A stretch of DNA of 64,000 nt from Phenylobacterium sp. CCH9-H3 (GCF_001557235.1 NZ_LSJI01000103.1:58717-122716), one strand, 5' to 3'. Numbered from the stretch's first letter, positions 34,877 through 46,556 are shown. A program made the numbers and translations. Notes: generated by a model from the sequence alone, not told the origin.

Positions 34877-35559
34877 CAGGGCGCCTCGTCCACCCACTTC
34901 AGGCCCTTTTCGGCCAGGCGCTCCCGCATCTTGTAGAGGTCCAGCCCCAGGACGCCGGCCTCGAGCTGGGCGCGCTTGTCGATCTCGTTCGCCTCGCGCT
35001 GACGGGCCTTCTCGGCGACGGCTTGGGCCTCCTCCCGCCGCACCACGCAGACCCCGTCGTCGTCGGCCACGATCACGTCGCCGGGGTTCACCAGCGCGCC
35101 GGCGCAGACGAGAGGCAGGTTCACGTTGCCCAGCGTCTCCTTGACCGTGCCCTGGGCGTAGACGGTCTTCGACCAGACCGGGAAGTCCATCTGCGTCAGC
35201 ACGGCCACGTCGCGCACGCCGGCGTCGATCACCAGGCCCCGCACGCCGCGCGCCTTCAGCGACGTGGCAAGCAGGTCGCCGAAGTAGCCGTCCTCGCAGG
35301 GGCTGGTCGGCGCCACCACCAGGACGTCACCAGGTTTGCATTGCTCCACCGCCACGTGGATCATCCAGTTGTCGCCGGGCGCCACCTCGCAGGTGACCGC
35401 CGAACCGGCTATGCCGCAGGGCCGGTAGATCGGCCGCATGTACGAGGCCAGCAGGCCCTTGCGGCCCTGGGCTTCGTGCACGGTCGCGACACCGTAGCCG
35501 GCCAGGGCGTCGATCGCGGCAGTGTCGGCGCGGCGGATGTTGCGGACGACCAGGCTCAT
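34876..35559 (-). CDS. ligK: 4-carboxy-4-hydroxy-2-oxoadipate/HMG aldolase
   Basis: RraA-fold class II aldolase, 227 residues, that yields pyruvate and oxaloacetate, the last step of the route. Motifs are [54 protein letters not shown] and [12 protein letters not shown] with the Arg-Asp pair. It lies between ligC and ligU. A close relative is at 2488 and two more distant RraA proteins at 6936 and 7598. Confidence 0.93.
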   Translation of the reverse strand: MSLVVRNIRRADTAAIDALAGYGVATVHEAQGRKGLLASYMRPIYRPCGIAGSAVTCEVAPGDNWMIHVAVEQCKPGDVLVVAPTSPCEDGYFGDLLATSLKARGVRGLVIDAGVRDVAVLTQMDFPVWSKTVYAQGTVKETLGNVNLPLVCAGALVNPGDVIVADDDGVCVVRREEAQAVAEKARQREANEIDKRAQLEAGVLGLDLYKMRERLAEKGLKWVDEAP

Positions 35560-35570
35560 GCGGGCGGCTC

Positions 35571-36512
35571 CTAGAGCAGGCTCTTCTCGATGACGTCGAG
35601 GGTCCGGTAGGCCGGCAGCACCTGGGTCACCGAGCCGTTGGGTTCGCGGCCTTCGCGGATGGCGGCGAGGAACTCCCGGTCCTGCAGCTCGATGCCGTTC
35701 ATGGACACATCGACGTTGGAGACATCGATCGGCTGCTCCTTGCCGTCCACCAGGTCGTCATAGCGGGCGACGTAGGTGCCGTTGTCGCAGATGTAGCGGA
35801 AGAACGTCCCCAGCGGCCCGTCGTTGTTGAACGAGAGGCTGAGCGTGCAGACGGCGCCCGACGGGACCTTCATCTGGATCGACATGTCCATGGCGATGCC
35901 CAGCTCCGGATGCAGGGGCCCCTGCACTCCGCGGGCGACGCTGATCTCCTCGCCGGTCTGATAGGCGAACAGGTCCACGGTGTGGGCCGCGTGGTGCCAC
36001 AGCAGGTGGTCGGTCCAGCTCCGCGGCTGGCCCAGCGCGTTCAGGTTCTTGCGCCGGAAGAAATAGGTCTGCACGTCCAGCTGCTGGAGCTTCAGTTCGC
36101 CGGCGGCGATGCGCTTGTGGATCCACTGGTGGGACGGGTTGAAGCGCCGGGTGTGGCCGGCCATGGCGACGAGCCCCGTGCGCCTGGCGGTCTCGGCCAG
36201 CCGCTCGGCGTCGGCGAGATTGTCGGCCATCGGGATCTCGACCATCACATGCTTGCCGGCCTCCAGGCATTGGATCGCCTGGGCGGCGTGGATCGGGGTG
36301 GGCGTGGCCAGGATCGCCGCCTCGACACCTGGCTGCGCCAGCGCTTCGGCGAGGTCCAGCGTCCAATAGGGGATACCGAACCGCTCGGCCGTCGCCTGCG
36401 TGGCTTCGGCGACACCGCCGGCGAGGCCCACCACCTCCGCGTCGGAAATACTGGCCAGGGCCTCCAGGTGCTTGGCGCCGAACGCGCCTTCGCCGGCCAC
36501 GATCACTTTCAT
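35571..36512 (-). CDS. ligC: 4-carboxy-2-hydroxymuconate-6-semialdehyde dehydrogenase
   Basis: GFO/IDH/MocA-family NADP dehydrogenase of 313 residues that oxidises the hemiacetal of the ring-opened product to 2-pyrone-4,6-dicarboxylate. The N-terminal Rossmann motif is [30 protein letters not shown] and [12 protein letters not shown] with [15 protein letters not shown] follow. ATG 36512 is preferred to the TTG codon two residues upstream. It follows pobA by six bases and precedes ligK, keeping substrate order in the operon. Confidence 0.93.
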   Translation of the reverse strand: MKVIVAGEGAFGAKHLEALASISDAEVVGLAGGVAEATQATAERFGIPYWTLDLAEALAQPGVEAAILATPTPIHAAQAIQCLEAGKHVMVEIPMADNLADAERLAETARRTGLVAMAGHTRRFNPSHQWIHKRIAAGELKLQQLDVQTYFFRRKNLNALGQPRSWTDHLLWHHAAHTVDLFAYQTGEEISVARGVQGPLHPELGIAMDMSIQMKVPSGAVCTLSLSFNNDGPLGTFFRYICDNGTYVARYDDLVDGKEQPIDVSNVDVSMNGIELQDREFLAAIREGREPNGSVTQVLPAYRTLDVIEKSLL

Positions 36513-36518
36513 TCGCAA

Positions 36519-38907
<2,389 letters not shown>

Positions 38908-38950
38908 GGTTTCCTCCTCGCCCTGCCTCTCGTGGGCCGGTGGCGTGGGA

Positions 38951-39775
38951 TCAGCGGCGGTAGGCGGCGAGGCCTGGCTTGTAGCTCTTCTCGTCGATGA
39001 ACTGACGGATACCCTCCTTGCGACCTTCGCTCTTGTCGAGGTGGTTGGCCGCTTCCTGGCGGACGACCAGATAGTCCTCGGCGTCGTCGTAGGTCATATC
39101 GACCACGCGCTTGAACGCGTCCTTGGCCGCCTTCAGGGTCACCGGGTTCTTGGCCAGCAGCACGTCGGCGAGCGCCCGGACGCGACCGCGCAGATCCGCC
39201 AGTGGGACGGACTCGTTGACAAGGCCGAGCTCCGCCGCCTTCTGGCCGCCCAGCAGCTCGCCGGTGAGGATGTAGTACATGGCCTGGCGCTGGTTCATCA
39301 GCTGCTCGACCACCTTGGTCGCGCCGCCGCCGGGAAGAATGCCCCAGTTGATTTCGGACAGGCCGAACTGCGCCTCGTCGGCCGCAATCGCCAGGTCGCA
39401 GGCGAATAGCGGGGCGAACGCGCCGCCGAAGCACCAGCCATTGACCATGGCGATGGTCGGCTTCTCGAACCAGCGCAGGCGCCGCCACCAGCCGTAGCTG
39501 TCGCGTTGCGCCCGCCGGGTGGCCATGTGGCCCTTGGCCTCGGTCTCGCGGAAGTACTCCTTGAGGTCCATGCCCGCGGAGAAGGACGTCCCTTCGCCGG
39601 TCAGCACCAGCACACCGCAGCGGTCGTCGTCTTCCAGATCGTCGAGGACGTCGTGCATCACCCGGTTGAGGGTGGGGTTCATGCAGTTGCGCTTCTCGGG
39701 CCGGTTGAGCGTCACCCAGGCGACGCCGTTTTCGAACTCGACCTTGACGACGCCCTCGTAGGGTTCGGTGGACAT
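38951..39775 (-). CDS. p-Hydroxycinnamoyl-CoA hydratase/lyase (feruloyl-CoA hydratase/lyase)
   Basis: Crotonase-fold enzyme of 274 residues that hydrates feruloyl- or coumaroyl-CoA and splits it into vanillin or 4-hydroxybenzaldehyde plus acetyl-CoA. Long matches to HCHL/Ech are VTLNRPEKRNCMNPTLNRVM, FSAGMDLKEYFRE, PTIAMVNGWCFGGAF, FGLSEINWGILPGG with the catalytic glutamate, and GLVNESVPL. It lies between the aldehyde dehydrogenase gene and the transporter on the same strand, so acid uptake, cleavage and oxidation are linked. Confidence 0.93.
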   Translation of the reverse strand: MSTEPYEGVVKVEFENGVAWVTLNRPEKRNCMNPTLNRVMHDVLDDLEDDDRCGVLVLTGEGTSFSAGMDLKEYFRETEAKGHMATRRAQRDSYGWWRRLRWFEKPTIAMVNGWCFGGAFAPLFACDLAIAADEAQFGLSEINWGILPGGGATKVVEQLMNQRQAMYYILTGELLGGQKAAELGLVNESVPLADLRGRVRALADVLLAKNPVTLKAAKDAFKRVVDMTYDDAEDYLVVRQEAANHLDKSEGRKEGIRQFIDEKSYKPGLAAYRR

Positions 39776-39797
39776 GGCTGTTCCGTTTCTTGCGATA

Positions 39798-41270
39798 TCA
39801 GATGGGGAAGTGACCGGGCTGGGTCTCGACGGTGATCCAGCGCAGGTCGGTGAATTCGGCGATGCCCGCCTTGCCGCCGAAGCGGCCCCAGCCGCTGGCC
39901 TTCACGCCGCCGAACGGCATCTGGGCCTCGTCGTGCACAGTGGGTCCGTTAACGTGGCAGATGCCGGACTGGATCTGCCGGGCGACCCGGAGGCCGCGGG
40001 CGATGTCGCGCGTGAAGACGGCGGCCGACAGGCCATAGTCGGTGTCGTTGGCGACGGCGACCGCCTCCGCCTCGTCCTTCACGCGGACGATGCTGACGGT
40101 GGGCCCGAAGGATTCCTCGGCGTAGATGGCCATGCCGGGCGTGACGCGGTCGAGCACCGTCGCCGACATCAGCACGCCGTCGGCCTCGCCGCCGGCGACG
40201 ATCTGCGCGCCCTTGGCGACGGCGTCGTCCACCAGGGCCTGCACCCGCGTGGCGGCGGCCTTGTCGACCACGGCGCCCAACGGCGTCTTGGCTTCCAGCG
40301 GGTCGCCGGCGACGAGGGTGCGGGCCTTCGCCGCGAACATCTCGACGAAGGCGTCGGCCACGGCGTCGACCACGACGATCCGCTCGGTCGACATGCAGAT
40401 CTGGCCCTGGTTCATGAAGGCGCCGAAGGCGGCGGCTTTCACCGCCTCTGCCAGGTCGGCGTCCTCCAGCACGATCAGCGGGGCCTTTCCGCCCAGCTCC
40501 AGCAGGACCGGCTTCATGTGCTCGGCGCCGAGACGGGCGATGATCTTCCCGACCTTGGTGGAGCCCGTGAAGTTGACCCGCCTCACGGCCGGGTGCGCGA
40601 TCAGGGCCTCGACCACGGCCGGCGCGTCGGCTGGGGCGTTGGTGATGACGTTGAGCACGCCCGGCGGCAGGCCCGCGTCGCGAAACGCCTCGCCGATCAG
40701 GCGGTGGGTCCGAGGGCAGATTTCCGAGGCCTTCAACACCACGGTGTTGCCGCAGGCGAGCGGCGTGGCGACGGCGCGGACCCCGAGGATCACGGGCGCG
40801 TTCCAGGGCGCGACGCCCACGACCACGCCCACGGGCTGCCGGATGGCCATGGCCATGCAGCCCGGCTTGTCCGAGGGGATAACCTCTCCCGCGATCTGGG
40901 TGGTCATGGCCGCGGCCTCGCGGATCATTCCCGCGGCCAACATCACGTTGAAGCGGGCCCAACCCTCGGTGGCGCCGATCTCCTCGCGCATGGCCGACAC
41001 GAAGGCGTCCGCCAGGGCCTCGAGCCGGTCGGCGGCGCGGGACAGGAGTGCGCGGCGCGCGCTCGGGCCCAGTTCGGACCAGGCAGGGAAAGCCTTGGCG
41101 GCGGAGTGGGCGGCGGCGCGGGCGTCGTCAGGCGTCGCCGCCGCCGCGCGGGTGGCTACGGCGCCGGCGATCGGATCGAGGCGGTCGAACGTGGCGCCGT
41201 CGGCGGCCGTCACGTCCTGGCCGTCGATCAATAGGGCGAGGCGCGGCTTGGCGGCGATCTGGTCCATCAT
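39798..41270 (-). CDS. Vanillin/4-hydroxybenzaldehyde dehydrogenase-type ALDH
   Basis: ALDH of 490 residues. Motifs are GVAPWNAPVILGVRA, LLELGGKAPLIVLEDADL, NQGQICMSTERI with the catalytic cysteine, EESFGPTVSI and FGGVKASGWGRFGG. These fit vanillin and salicylaldehyde dehydrogenases. GGAGGA precedes two consecutive ATG codons at 41270 and 41267. It opens the minus-strand run vdh, hydratase/lyase, transporter, pobA, lig genes, and diverges from the MarR gene at 41433. It would oxidise vanillin to vanillate for VanAB or 4-hydroxybenzaldehyde for PobA. Confidence 0.88.
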   Translation of the reverse strand: MMDQIAAKPRLALLIDGQDVTAADGATFDRLDPIAGAVATRAAAATPDDARAAAHSAAKAFPAWSELGPSARRALLSRAADRLEALADAFVSAMREEIGATEGWARFNVMLAAGMIREAAAMTTQIAGEVIPSDKPGCMAMAIRQPVGVVVGVAPWNAPVILGVRAVATPLACGNTVVLKASEICPRTHRLIGEAFRDAGLPPGVLNVITNAPADAPAVVEALIAHPAVRRVNFTGSTKVGKIIARLGAEHMKPVLLELGGKAPLIVLEDADLAEAVKAAAFGAFMNQGQICMSTERIVVVDAVADAFVEMFAAKARTLVAGDPLEAKTPLGAVVDKAAATRVQALVDDAVAKGAQIVAGGEADGVLMSATVLDRVTPGMAIYAEESFGPTVSIVRVKDEAEAVAVANDTDYGLSAAVFTRDIARGLRVARQIQSGICHVNGPTVHDEAQMPFGGVKASGWGRFGGKAGIAEFTDLRWITVETQPGHFPI

Positions 41271-41325
41271 GCTCCTCCGGGACGGCCGCCGGCGAGATCG
41301 TTGGGCGCTCGCGGCTGACGAATAG

Positions 41326-41355
41326 GTATATGACATAACAATAATTGAGTGTCAT
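41326..41355. promoter_or_regulatory. Putative MarR operator, divergent promoter
   Basis: GTATATGACATAA at 41326-41338 matches 12 of 13 bases of the left arm of the palindrome at 41923-41935, and ATGACA pairs with TGTCAT at 41350-41355. It lies between the vanillin dehydrogenase and MarR genes, the expected place for control of both. Confidence 0.55.
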
Positions 41356-41432
41356 CATCTAAAAGCGTCGGGACGGCGCAGGCGCCGCGTGGCGCGCGTG
41401 GGTTGGCAAAGAACGAGAGAAGCCAAAGGGAA

Positions 41433-41921
41433 ATGAGCAAGTCGCGTCTTCAGGCCGCCGCCGCCCGCGAGGCGGCTGATCCCCAGTCACCCGGCGTCGC
41501 GCTGGGCGGACTCGACGCGCAAGTGGGCTTCATGCTGCGTCTGGCGCAGGTGGCCGTGTTCAAGGATCTGATCGAGGCCCTGCGGCCATTCGGCCTGCGC
41601 CCCACCGACTTTTCGGTGCTGCTGGTCATCGAGGCCACCCCCGGTCTGAAGCAGCAGGCGGTGGGCGAGGCGCTCAGCATTCAGCGGCCGAACCTGGTGA
41701 CGATCATCGACCAACTGGAAGGTCGCGGCCTGGTGAAACGGGGCGCGGCTCCGGGCGACCGGCGGTCGTACGCCCTGGCTCTGACGCCGGAAGGCGAGAA
41801 GCTGCTGGCGGGCGCCAAGGCGGCGCACGGCGCGCACACCGAGCGGGTGACCGCCGCTCTGGGCGACATGGACAAGCACATGGTGCTGGAGGCCTTGACC
41901 CGCATCGCCAGGATGGCTTGA
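41433..41921 (+). CDS. MarR-family regulator, FerC/HcaR-like by context
   Basis: Winged-helix regulator of 162 residues. The core reads LRPTDFSVLLVIEATPGLKQ, GEALSIQRPNLVTIIDQLEG and RGLVKRGAAPGDRRSYALAL, the last being the wing with the DRR motif. ATG 41433 follows AAAGGGA; a longer frame starts at 41349 but would overlap the operator. It lies between the vanillin dehydrogenase and CoA-ligase genes, and operator-like sites flank it on both sides. In Sphingobium, FerC of this family represses ferulate genes and responds to feruloyl-CoA; the same role here is inferred. Confidence 0.85.
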   Translation: MSKSRLQAAAAREAADPQSPGVALGGLDAQVGFMLRLAQVAVFKDLIEALRPFGLRPTDFSVLLVIEATPGLKQQAVGEALSIQRPNLVTIIDQLEGRGLVKRGAAPGDRRSYALALTPEGEKLLAGAKAAHGAHTERVTAALGDMDKHMVLEALTRIARMA

Positions 41922-41952
41922 CGTATATTACATAATAGTTATGCAATATACG
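41922..41952. promoter_or_regulatory. 31-bp near-perfect palindrome, probable MarR operator
   Basis: CGTATATTACATAA and TTATGCAATATACG match at 13 of 14 positions around TAG, starting directly after the MarR stop codon and ending 65 bases before the CoA-ligase start. Part of it recurs at 41326-41338. Strong symmetry and position indicate the operator for the ligase gene. Confidence 0.75.
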
Positions 41953-42017
41953 AAGAGCGCGCGCTGAAGCGACGCGCCACGGAAACGCCATAGGGAGGCG
42001 GCGGCGCGCCGCGCCAC

Positions 42018-43589
42018 ATGATGGACGAAGCCCGAGCGGCGCACGTCGACGGACCGGCCAGGCTCGCGCGCCATGTTCGCGAGGCGCCCGGCAAACTGGC
42101 GTGTGTCGACCTGGGCTCGGACCGGCGCCTGACCTATGCGGAGCTGGACGCCTGGGTCGATCGTTGCGCGGCCTGGCTGGAGGCCGAGCTCGGCGAGCCA
42201 GCCGGCGAGCGCGTCGCGACCCTTGCGCGGAACAGCGTCGACGTCCTCGCCCTGCAGTTCGCCTGCGCCCGCATCGGCGCGATCTTTCAGCCCCTGAACT
42301 GGCGTCTGCCCGGGCCGGAGCTGGCGGTGCTGGTGGACGACGCCGGCCCGAGGTTGCTGGTCTACGATCCCGAGTTCGCGGCGGCGCTGCCCGCGCTGGC
42401 CCGGTTCGCGGCCCTGGAGAGGGTGGCCTTCGACGACGGCGCGAGCGGGTTCCGCGCCCGCGCCGCGGCGGCGCCCGCGCGCCCGGTCCGGGCCGCGCCC
42501 GCGCCCGACGAGGCGCCGGCGACCCTGCTCTACACCTCCGGCACCACGGGACGGCCGAAGGGCGCGATGATCTCCGAGCGGAATGCGCGCGCCTGCGCTG
42601 AAAGCTTCTCGAGCGTCGGGCGCGTCGGACCGGACGCGGTCTTCCTCTGCGACGCGCCAATGTTCCATACGGTAGGCCTCTACGCCGTCTGCCGCACGAC
42701 GCTGCACATGGGCGCCACGCTCCTGATCTCGCCGCGGTTCGAGCCGGGTGTAACGCTGCGCCGCCTATCGGACCCGGAGCTCGGGATCACCCACTATTTC
42801 TGCGTGCCCCAGATGGCGCAGATGATCCGGCAGGAGCCCGACTTCTCGCCCGTGGGCCTGCGGCGGCTGACCGCTCTCTGCACCGGCGGGGCGCCGATTC
42901 CGGCGGCGGTGATCCACCGCTGGGTCGACGACGGGGTGATGCTCATCGACGGCTACGGCATGACCGAGTGCGGCACCGTGCTCGGGATGCCGGTGGGCGA
43001 CCTTGCCGTGGTCCGCGCGAAGGCCGGTTCGGCCGGCCGACCGGCGCCCGGTGTCGCTGTGCGCCTGGTGTCGCCCGACGGGCGCGATGTGGCCGACGGC
43101 GAGGTCGGGGAGTTGTGGCTCAAGGGCGAAAACATAACGGCCGGCTACTGGGCGCGGCCCGAGGCGACGTCCGAGACCTTCTGCGACGGCTGGCTGCGGA
43201 CGGGCGACGCCGCGCGGCGGGATCCCGACGGCTTCTACTATCTGGTGGACCGCTGGAAGGACATGTTCATCTCGGGCGGCGAGAACGTCTATCCGGCCGA
43301 GGTAGAGGCCGCGATCCTCGAGATGGACGACGTCTCCGAGGTCGCCGTCGTCGGCGCCCCTGACGCCCGCTGGGGCGAGACGGGCGTGGCCTATGTCGTC
43401 CCCGCGCCGGGTGCGGTCGTCACGGCCGAGGCCGTGCTCGCCCACTGCCGCGCCCGTCTCGCCGGCTTCAAGCGCCCGCGCGCGGTGGACATCGCCGCGG
43501 CCCTGCCGCGCACCGGCTCGGGCAAGGTGCGGAAGGATCTCCTCCGCGCCCGCGCGGCGTCCGAGCACGCGCCCTCCGCGCCAGCCTGA
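42018..43589 (+). CDS. Acyl-CoA synthetase, probable hydroxycinnamate-CoA ligase
   Basis: ANL ligase of 523 residues. The P-loop is LLYTSGTTGRPKGAMIS, the adenylate motif is DGYGMTECGTV, the hinge region is LRTGDAARRDPDGFYYLVDR with WKDMFISGGENVYPAEVE, and the catalytic lysine lies in LPRTGSGKVRKDLL. It would activate ferulate, 4-coumarate or caffeate for the hydratase/lyase at 38951. It is not the FerA type of ADP- or ligase-fold enzyme used in some sphingomonads. Two ATG codons at 42018 and 42021 are possible; GGGAGG lies rather far upstream (about 18 bases). The MarR operator lies just before it. Confidence 0.85.
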   Translation: MMDEARAAHVDGPARLARHVREAPGKLACVDLGSDRRLTYAELDAWVDRCAAWLEAELGEPAGERVATLARNSVDVLALQFACARIGAIFQPLNWRLPGPELAVLVDDAGPRLLVYDPEFAAALPALARFAALERVAFDDGASGFRARAAAAPARPVRAAPAPDEAPATLLYTSGTTGRPKGAMISERNARACAESFSSVGRVGPDAVFLCDAPMFHTVGLYAVCRTTLHMGATLLISPRFEPGVTLRRLSDPELGITHYFCVPQMAQMIRQEPDFSPVGLRRLTALCTGGAPIPAAVIHRWVDDGVMLIDGYGMTECGTVLGMPVGDLAVVRAKAGSAGRPAPGVAVRLVSPDGRDVADGEVGELWLKGENITAGYWARPEATSETFCDGWLRTGDAARRDPDGFYYLVDRWKDMFISGGENVYPAEVEAAILEMDDVSEVAVVGAPDARWGETGVAYVVPAPGAVVTAEAVLAHCRARLAGFKRPRAVDIAAALPRTGSGKVRKDLLRARAASEHAPSAPA

Positions 43590-43635
43590 ACCCCGGGGCC
43601 CCACACCTTGACAGACGACGCGCGCCCGCAAGGAT

Positions 43636-43643
43636 TGTATACA
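43636..43643. promoter_or_regulatory. Putative GntR/VanR operator TGTATACA
   Basis: A perfect eight-base palindrome in TTGTATACAT, 20 bases before vanA and next to its ribosome site. FCD-type GntR regulators bind sites of this kind, and one is encoded at 44719 immediately after vanA. Confidence 0.5.
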
Positions 43644-43663
43644 TTGGCGACAGGAGACGCCCG

Positions 43664-44713
43664 ATGACCGCCCGGCCGACTTTTCCCCTCAACGCCTGGT
43701 ACGCCGCCGCCTGGGACGCGGAAGTGAAGCGCGAGCTGCTACCGCGCACGATCTGCAACAAGAAGATCGTCCTGTATCGCAAGGGGAACGGCGAGGCCGC
43801 CTGCCTTGAAGACGCCTGCTGGCATCGGCTGCTCCCGCTGTCGATGGGCAAGCTGCGGGGCGACGACGTTCAGTGCGGCTATCACGGTCTTGTATTCAAT
43901 GCTCACGGCCGCTGCGTGCGGATGCCCTCGCAGGAGACGATCAACCCGTCGGCCTGCGTGCGCAGTTTCCCGATCGTGGAGAAGCACCGCTTCGTCTGGA
44001 TCTGGCCGGGCGATCCGGCGCTGGCCGACCCGGCCCTCGTGCCCGACCTGCACTGGAACCACGACCCGGCCTGGGCGGGCGACGGCAAGGTGATCCACGC
44101 CGAGTGCGACTATCGCCTGATCGTCGACAACCTGATGGACCTGACCCACGAGACCTACATCCACAGCACGTCGATCGGGAATGAAGCCGTGGCCGAGGCG
44201 CCGTTCGACGTCACGTGCGGCGACAAAACCGCCATGGTCACCCGCTGGATGATCGACATCGACCCGCCGCCGTTCTGGCGCCAGCAGCTGGGCAAGCCCG
44301 GCAACGTCGACCGCTGGCAGATCATCCGCTTCGAGGCCCCCTGCACGGTCGCCATCGACGTGGGCGTGGCGCCGGCCGGGACGGGGGCGCCTGAAGGCGA
44401 CCGCAGCCAGGGCGTCAGCATGGTGGTGATCAACACCATCACGCCGGCCACCGAGAAGACCTGCCATTACTTCTGGGCCAACGTCCGCGACTACCGGCTG
44501 GGCGAGCAGATGGTGACCACCCAGATCCGAGAGGCGATCACCAAGGTGTTCGCCGAGGACGAGGCGATCGTGGAGGCCCAGCAGCGGGCGATCGACGACC
44601 ACCCGGACCACGTCTTCTACAATCTCAACATCGACGCCGGCGCCATGTGGGCCCGCCGTCTGATCGACCGCATGATCGACGCCGAGCAGCCGGCTGCGAT
44701 GGCGGCGGAGTAG
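43664..44713 (+). CDS. vanA: Vanillate O-demethylase oxygenase subunit
   Basis: Rieske monooxygenase of 349 residues that removes the methyl group of vanillate as formaldehyde to give protocatechuate. Rieske ligands are C52-W-H54 and C71-G-Y-H74, and the iron site is NLMDLTHETYIH. The N terminus FPLNAWYAAAWDAEV and the phrase FVWIWPGDPALADPALVP closely resemble VanA. GGAG precedes ATG 43664. It is followed by the GntR gene and then vanB, an interrupted vanAB arrangement. Confidence 0.9.
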   Translation: MTARPTFPLNAWYAAAWDAEVKRELLPRTICNKKIVLYRKGNGEAACLEDACWHRLLPLSMGKLRGDDVQCGYHGLVFNAHGRCVRMPSQETINPSACVRSFPIVEKHRFVWIWPGDPALADPALVPDLHWNHDPAWAGDGKVIHAECDYRLIVDNLMDLTHETYIHSTSIGNEAVAEAPFDVTCGDKTAMVTRWMIDIDPPPFWRQQLGKPGNVDRWQIIRFEAPCTVAIDVGVAPAGTGAPEGDRSQGVSMVVINTITPATEKTCHYFWANVRDYRLGEQMVTTQIREAITKVFAEDEAIVEAQQRAIDDHPDHVFYNLNIDAGAMWARRLIDRMIDAEQPAAMAAE

Positions 44714-44718
44714 GGGCG

Positions 44719-45444
44719 ATGTCCCGGACCCTTTCGGCGCTGCTCAAATTGCGCGACCTGATCCTCAGCGGCGAACTGGCGCCCGGCCAGCGGCTGCAGG
44801 AACTGGCGGTGGTGGATCGCCTGAACGTCTCGCGCACGCCGGTGCGCGCGGCGCTGGCGCGGCTGCAGGAGGAAGGGCTGGTCGAGGCCGTCCCGTCGGG
44901 CGGCTACGCGGTGCGCGCCTTCTCGGAGGAGGAGGTCGACGAGGCCATCGAGCTGCGGGGCGTGCTGGAAGGCCTGGCGGCGCGGCTGGCGGCCGAGAAG
45001 GGCGCGGCCCCCGAGCGTCTCGCACCGCTCAAGGCCTGCCTGGCCGAGATCGACGCCGTGCTGGGCGCGACACGGCTCAGCGAGGCCGACTTCGAGCGCT
45101 ACGTCGAGCTGAACGAGCGCTTCCATGCCAGGCTCACGGCGCTGGCCGACAGCCCGATGGTGGCCCAGCAGATCGCCCGGGCCTATGCGCTGCCGTTCGC
45201 CTCGCCCAGCGGCTTCGTGATGGCCCAGGCGGCCCAGCCGCAGGCGCGTCACATCCTGGCGGTCGCCCAGGACCAGCACCGCTGCGTGCTCGAGGCCGTC
45301 GAGAGGCGGGAGGGCGCCCGCGCCGAGGCGATCATGCGCGAGCACGCTCGCCTCGCCCGCCGCAACCTGGAACTGGCGATGCGCGACCAGGCCGCCCTGC
45401 GCCAGGTGCGCGGCGCGGCCCTCATCGCTCCCCGCCGCGCCTGA
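44719..45444 (+). CDS. vanR: GntR-family regulator with FCD domain, VanR-like
   Basis: Regulator of 241 residues. The N-terminal winged helix (about 5-70) reads LRDLILSGELAPGQRLQELA and LNVSRTPVRAALARLQEEGL. The C-terminal FCD domain (about 75-225) is all-helical, with ELRGVLEGLAARLA and metal-type histidines in LNERFHARLT and DQHRCVLEAVERRE. ATG 44719 follows GGAG and lies five bases after vanA. Its place between vanA and vanB, and the TGTATACA site before vanA, make it the probable vanillate-responsive repressor. Confidence 0.84.
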   Translation: MSRTLSALLKLRDLILSGELAPGQRLQELAVVDRLNVSRTPVRAALARLQEEGLVEAVPSGGYAVRAFSEEEVDEAIELRGVLEGLAARLAAEKGAAPERLAPLKACLAEIDAVLGATRLSEADFERYVELNERFHARLTALADSPMVAQQIARAYALPFASPSGFVMAQAAQPQARHILAVAQDQHRCVLEAVERREGARAEAIMREHARLARRNLELAMRDQAALRQVRGAALIAPRRA

Positions 45445-45455
45445 AGGACTTCACG

Positions 45456-46460
45456 ATGCGCTACGTCGACCACTGGGACACCGTCGTCGTCACCGCCGTC
45501 CGCGACCTGACCCCACAGGTGCGCGAGATCACGCTGGAGACGCCCTGGACCGCGGCGCACGCGCCCGGCGCGCATATCGACGTGGAGGTGCCGATCGACG
45601 GCCGGCCCGACACCCGGTCGTATTCGCTGGTGGGTGAGGGCGCCGGCGCCCCGCGCCGGATCGCCGTGAAGGCCGAGCCCAGCTCGCGCGGCGGGTCGCG
45701 CTACATGTGGTCGCTGCAGCCGGGCGCCCGGCTGAAGGTGACGCCGCCTTCGAACAGCTTCGAACTGTCCTTGGAGCCTGCGCCGTATCTGCTCGTCGCG
45801 GGCGGGATCGGCGTGACGCCTATCGTCGGCATGGCCGGCGTCCTGGCCCGCCGAGGCGCGGACGTGGCCATGCTGTACGCCGGCCGAAGCCGGGGCGAGA
45901 TGGCCTACCTCGGCGAGTTGGCCTCGGCGCTGGGCGACCGGCTGAAGGTGTTCGCCGACGACGAGGCGGGCGGCCCGCCGGACCTGGCGGCGGCGTTCGC
46001 GGCGCTGGCGGCGGATGCGCAGGCCTATGTCTGCGGGCCCGCCCCGATGCTGGACGCCGCCCGCGCGGCCTGGGCCGCGGCCGGCCGGCCGGCCGCGCGC
46101 CTGCGGTTCGAAACCTTCGGCTCCAGCGGCGCCCACCCGAACGCCGCCTTCACGGTGCGCGCGCCGGGGCTGGGCGTCGAGGTCGAGGTGCCTCCGACGC
46201 GCTCGATGCTGGACGCGCTGCTCGACGCCGGCGTCGAAGTGCTGGCCGACTGCCGCCGCGGCGAGTGCGGCCTCTGCGCGGTGGACGTGGTGGCGGCGGA
46301 CGGCGTCATCGACCACCGCGACGTGTTCCTCAGCGAGGGCCAGCGCCAAGAGGGGCGGAAGATCTGCGCCTGCGTCTCGCGGGTGGCCGGCGGTGTGATC
46401 ACCATCGAGGCGCCCTGGCGCGGCGATGTGTCCATCACCCCTAGCAAGGTGTTCGGCTGA
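45456..46460 (+). CDS. vanB: Vanillate O-demethylase reductase subunit
   Basis: Oxidoreductase of 334 residues that passes electrons from NAD(P)H through flavin and a plant-type [2Fe-2S] cluster to VanA. The flavin domain has RSYSLVG and the nucleotide domain has LLVAGGIGVTPIVGMAG and AYVCGPAPMLDA. The C-terminal ferredoxin ligands are in DCRRGECGLC with a final cysteine in KICACVSR. It starts 12 bases after vanR. It is the only Rieske reductase in the window and could also serve the two oxygenases of region 1. Confidence 0.92.
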   Translation: MRYVDHWDTVVVTAVRDLTPQVREITLETPWTAAHAPGAHIDVEVPIDGRPDTRSYSLVGEGAGAPRRIAVKAEPSSRGGSRYMWSLQPGARLKVTPPSNSFELSLEPAPYLLVAGGIGVTPIVGMAGVLARRGADVAMLYAGRSRGEMAYLGELASALGDRLKVFADDEAGGPPDLAAAFAALAADAQAYVCGPAPMLDAARAAWAAAGRPAARLRFETFGSSGAHPNAAFTVRAPGLGVEVEVPPTRSMLDALLDAGVEVLADCRRGECGLCAVDVVAADGVIDHRDVFLSEGQRQEGRKICACVSRVAGGVITIEAPWRGDVSITPSKVFG

Positions 46461-46477
46461 CAGCTTCGCTGTTGTCG

Positions 46478-46492
46478 GTTATGCTTCATAAC
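46478..46492. promoter_or_regulatory. Inverted repeat GTTATG-CTT-CATAAC
   Basis: A perfect dyad with six-base arms, 65 bases before the AraC start and after vanB. It resembles 52949-52963 (12 of 15 bases in the reverse orientation) and contains the GTTATG element of the MarR palindrome. A regulator site is likely; the binder is unknown. Confidence 0.45.
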
Positions 46493-46556
46493 AATTCTGG
46501 AGGATGCGCGCCGGTCAGAAGCGACTCCAGGTCGCCGGCCGGTGGGAAAGGGACCG

